Shown here: positions 21,505-21,686 of the stretch, piece by piece | Layout of the letters: each line of letters begins with the position of its first letter | How positions within the stretch are numbered: the stretch's first letter is position 1 | Assembly: GCA_021828085.1 (NCBI GenBank) | Contig: JAKATE010000016.1 | Coordinates: 1-21,686, forward strand | Source of the DNA: Thermoplasmata archaeon | Lineage (GTDB): Archaea; Thermoplasmatota; Thermoplasmata; Lutacidiplasmatales; UBA184 | Direction of reading: 5' to 3' | DNA length: 21,686 bases | Position numbers and translations under genes: made by a program | Notes under the pieces: generated by a model | Seen by the model: the letters and a program-made list of their open reading frames with translations, nothing else | The model's database searches: none | Told to the model about the DNA's origin: nothing

Positions 21505-21512
21505 ATATATAG
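21505..21512. promoter_or_regulatory. Strong TATA box without an obvious gene
   Basis: AATATATA is the most AT-rich element of the window. On + it would direct initiation near 21533, just before an ATG at 21541 that opens only a 15-codon frame. On - it would point into non-coding sequence. It could drive a small RNA or a gene cut by the window edge. Confidence 0.45.
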
Positions 21513-21686
21513 TCCTGAGCCCGCATGCTCGGGCGCACGGATGCCCGGGACTTCATTACTCTACACCAAGGTCAAGCTCAGGTGTTGATACTTTAGGCAT
21601 TTGGGATCAAGGGGCTACAGCCCGGTGGAGACTTAGGCACCGTGGTCACTCGAGGACCAAGGTAGGGCTAGACCTCTTGAAAGATC

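Larger units (their letters stand above)
21278..21686. other. Non-coding 409-base stretch at the window end
   Basis: No reading frame here has family resemblance, and composition is less GC-rich than in the coding regions. It contains a TATA box (21505-21512), a small hairpin GCCCG-CATGCT-CGGGC (21519-21534), and a T-arm-like hairpin (21386-21406) that has no tRNA around it. ACTTTAGG occurs twice (about 21313 and 21590). It may be the promoter region or start of a gene continuing beyond the window. Confidence 0.4.

Noticed and set aside
21192..21588. Short frames at 21192-21458 (-), 21317-21556 (-) and 21373-21588 (+).
   Set aside because: They overlap one another, lack domains, promoters at the right distance or ribosome binding sites, and one runs into the GT4 gene in another frame.
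1..21686. CRISPR arrays, insertion sequences, integrase or attachment sites.
   Set aside because: No regularly spaced identical repeats, transposase motifs or terminal inverted repeats were seen; the 12-base repeats at 15143 have no spacers.

Overview
The window looks like archaeal chromosome of high GC content. The archaeal markers are RNA polymerase subunit K, a DUF357 protein, an archaeal-type translin, a single-OB-fold protein, an MTA phosphorylase with a C-terminal Cys-Gly-Cys, and TATA-like boxes placed 25-35 bases before start codons, which implies many leaderless mRNAs. The surface beta-propeller with an ESGLPSGT-type segment resembles secreted proteins of Thermoplasmata, so a high-GC Thermoplasmatota lineage is my best guess. 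That is inference from memory and has not been tested by any search.

Layout. (1) 1-5204, all on +: the C-terminal part of a membrane-anchored YVTN beta-propeller, an M14 zinc carboxypeptidase, an unrecognised six-helix membrane protein and a class I SAM methyltransferase. (2) 5244-9975, DNA transactions: an orphan winged-helix/DNA methyltransferase fusion on - is divergent from an OB-fold ssDNA-binding-like protein. A metallo-beta-lactamase-fold hydrolase, an HNH nuclease with a second zinc motif, and endonuclease IV follow on +. The spaces between them hold perfect palindromes and a hairpin followed by six T. (3) 9976-11403: a promoter, a hairpin-rich leader and a coiled-coil protein, then a fructose-6-phosphate-aldolase-type transaldolase. 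(4) 11372-14794: an APH-like kinase on - and a DUF357-translin-MTAP-MarR run on + diverge from a single symmetrical TATA box. (5) 14784-16623: rpoK on - is divergent from an ArsB/NhaD-superfamily permease, with a threefold 12-base tandem repeat between them. (6) 16693-21277, all on -: a tightly packed operon of GT4 and GT2 glycosyltransferases and a DUF2079 polytopic protein with a large ectodomain, visibly lower in GC than the rest. (7) 21278-21686: non-coding sequence with one strong TATA box.

How the genes work together. Region 2 reads as DNA modification and repair. Region 6 reads as synthesis and membrane handling of a surface glycan. The first gene belongs to the cell surface, and MTAP is methionine/purine salvage. 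No tRNA, rRNA, CRISPR array, insertion sequence or prophage was recognised. The most interesting candidates for something undescribed are the winged-helix methyltransferase with its nuclease-rich neighbourhood, the structured leader of the coiled-coil gene, the bidirectional TATA box, and the GT4-GT2-DUF2079 operon.
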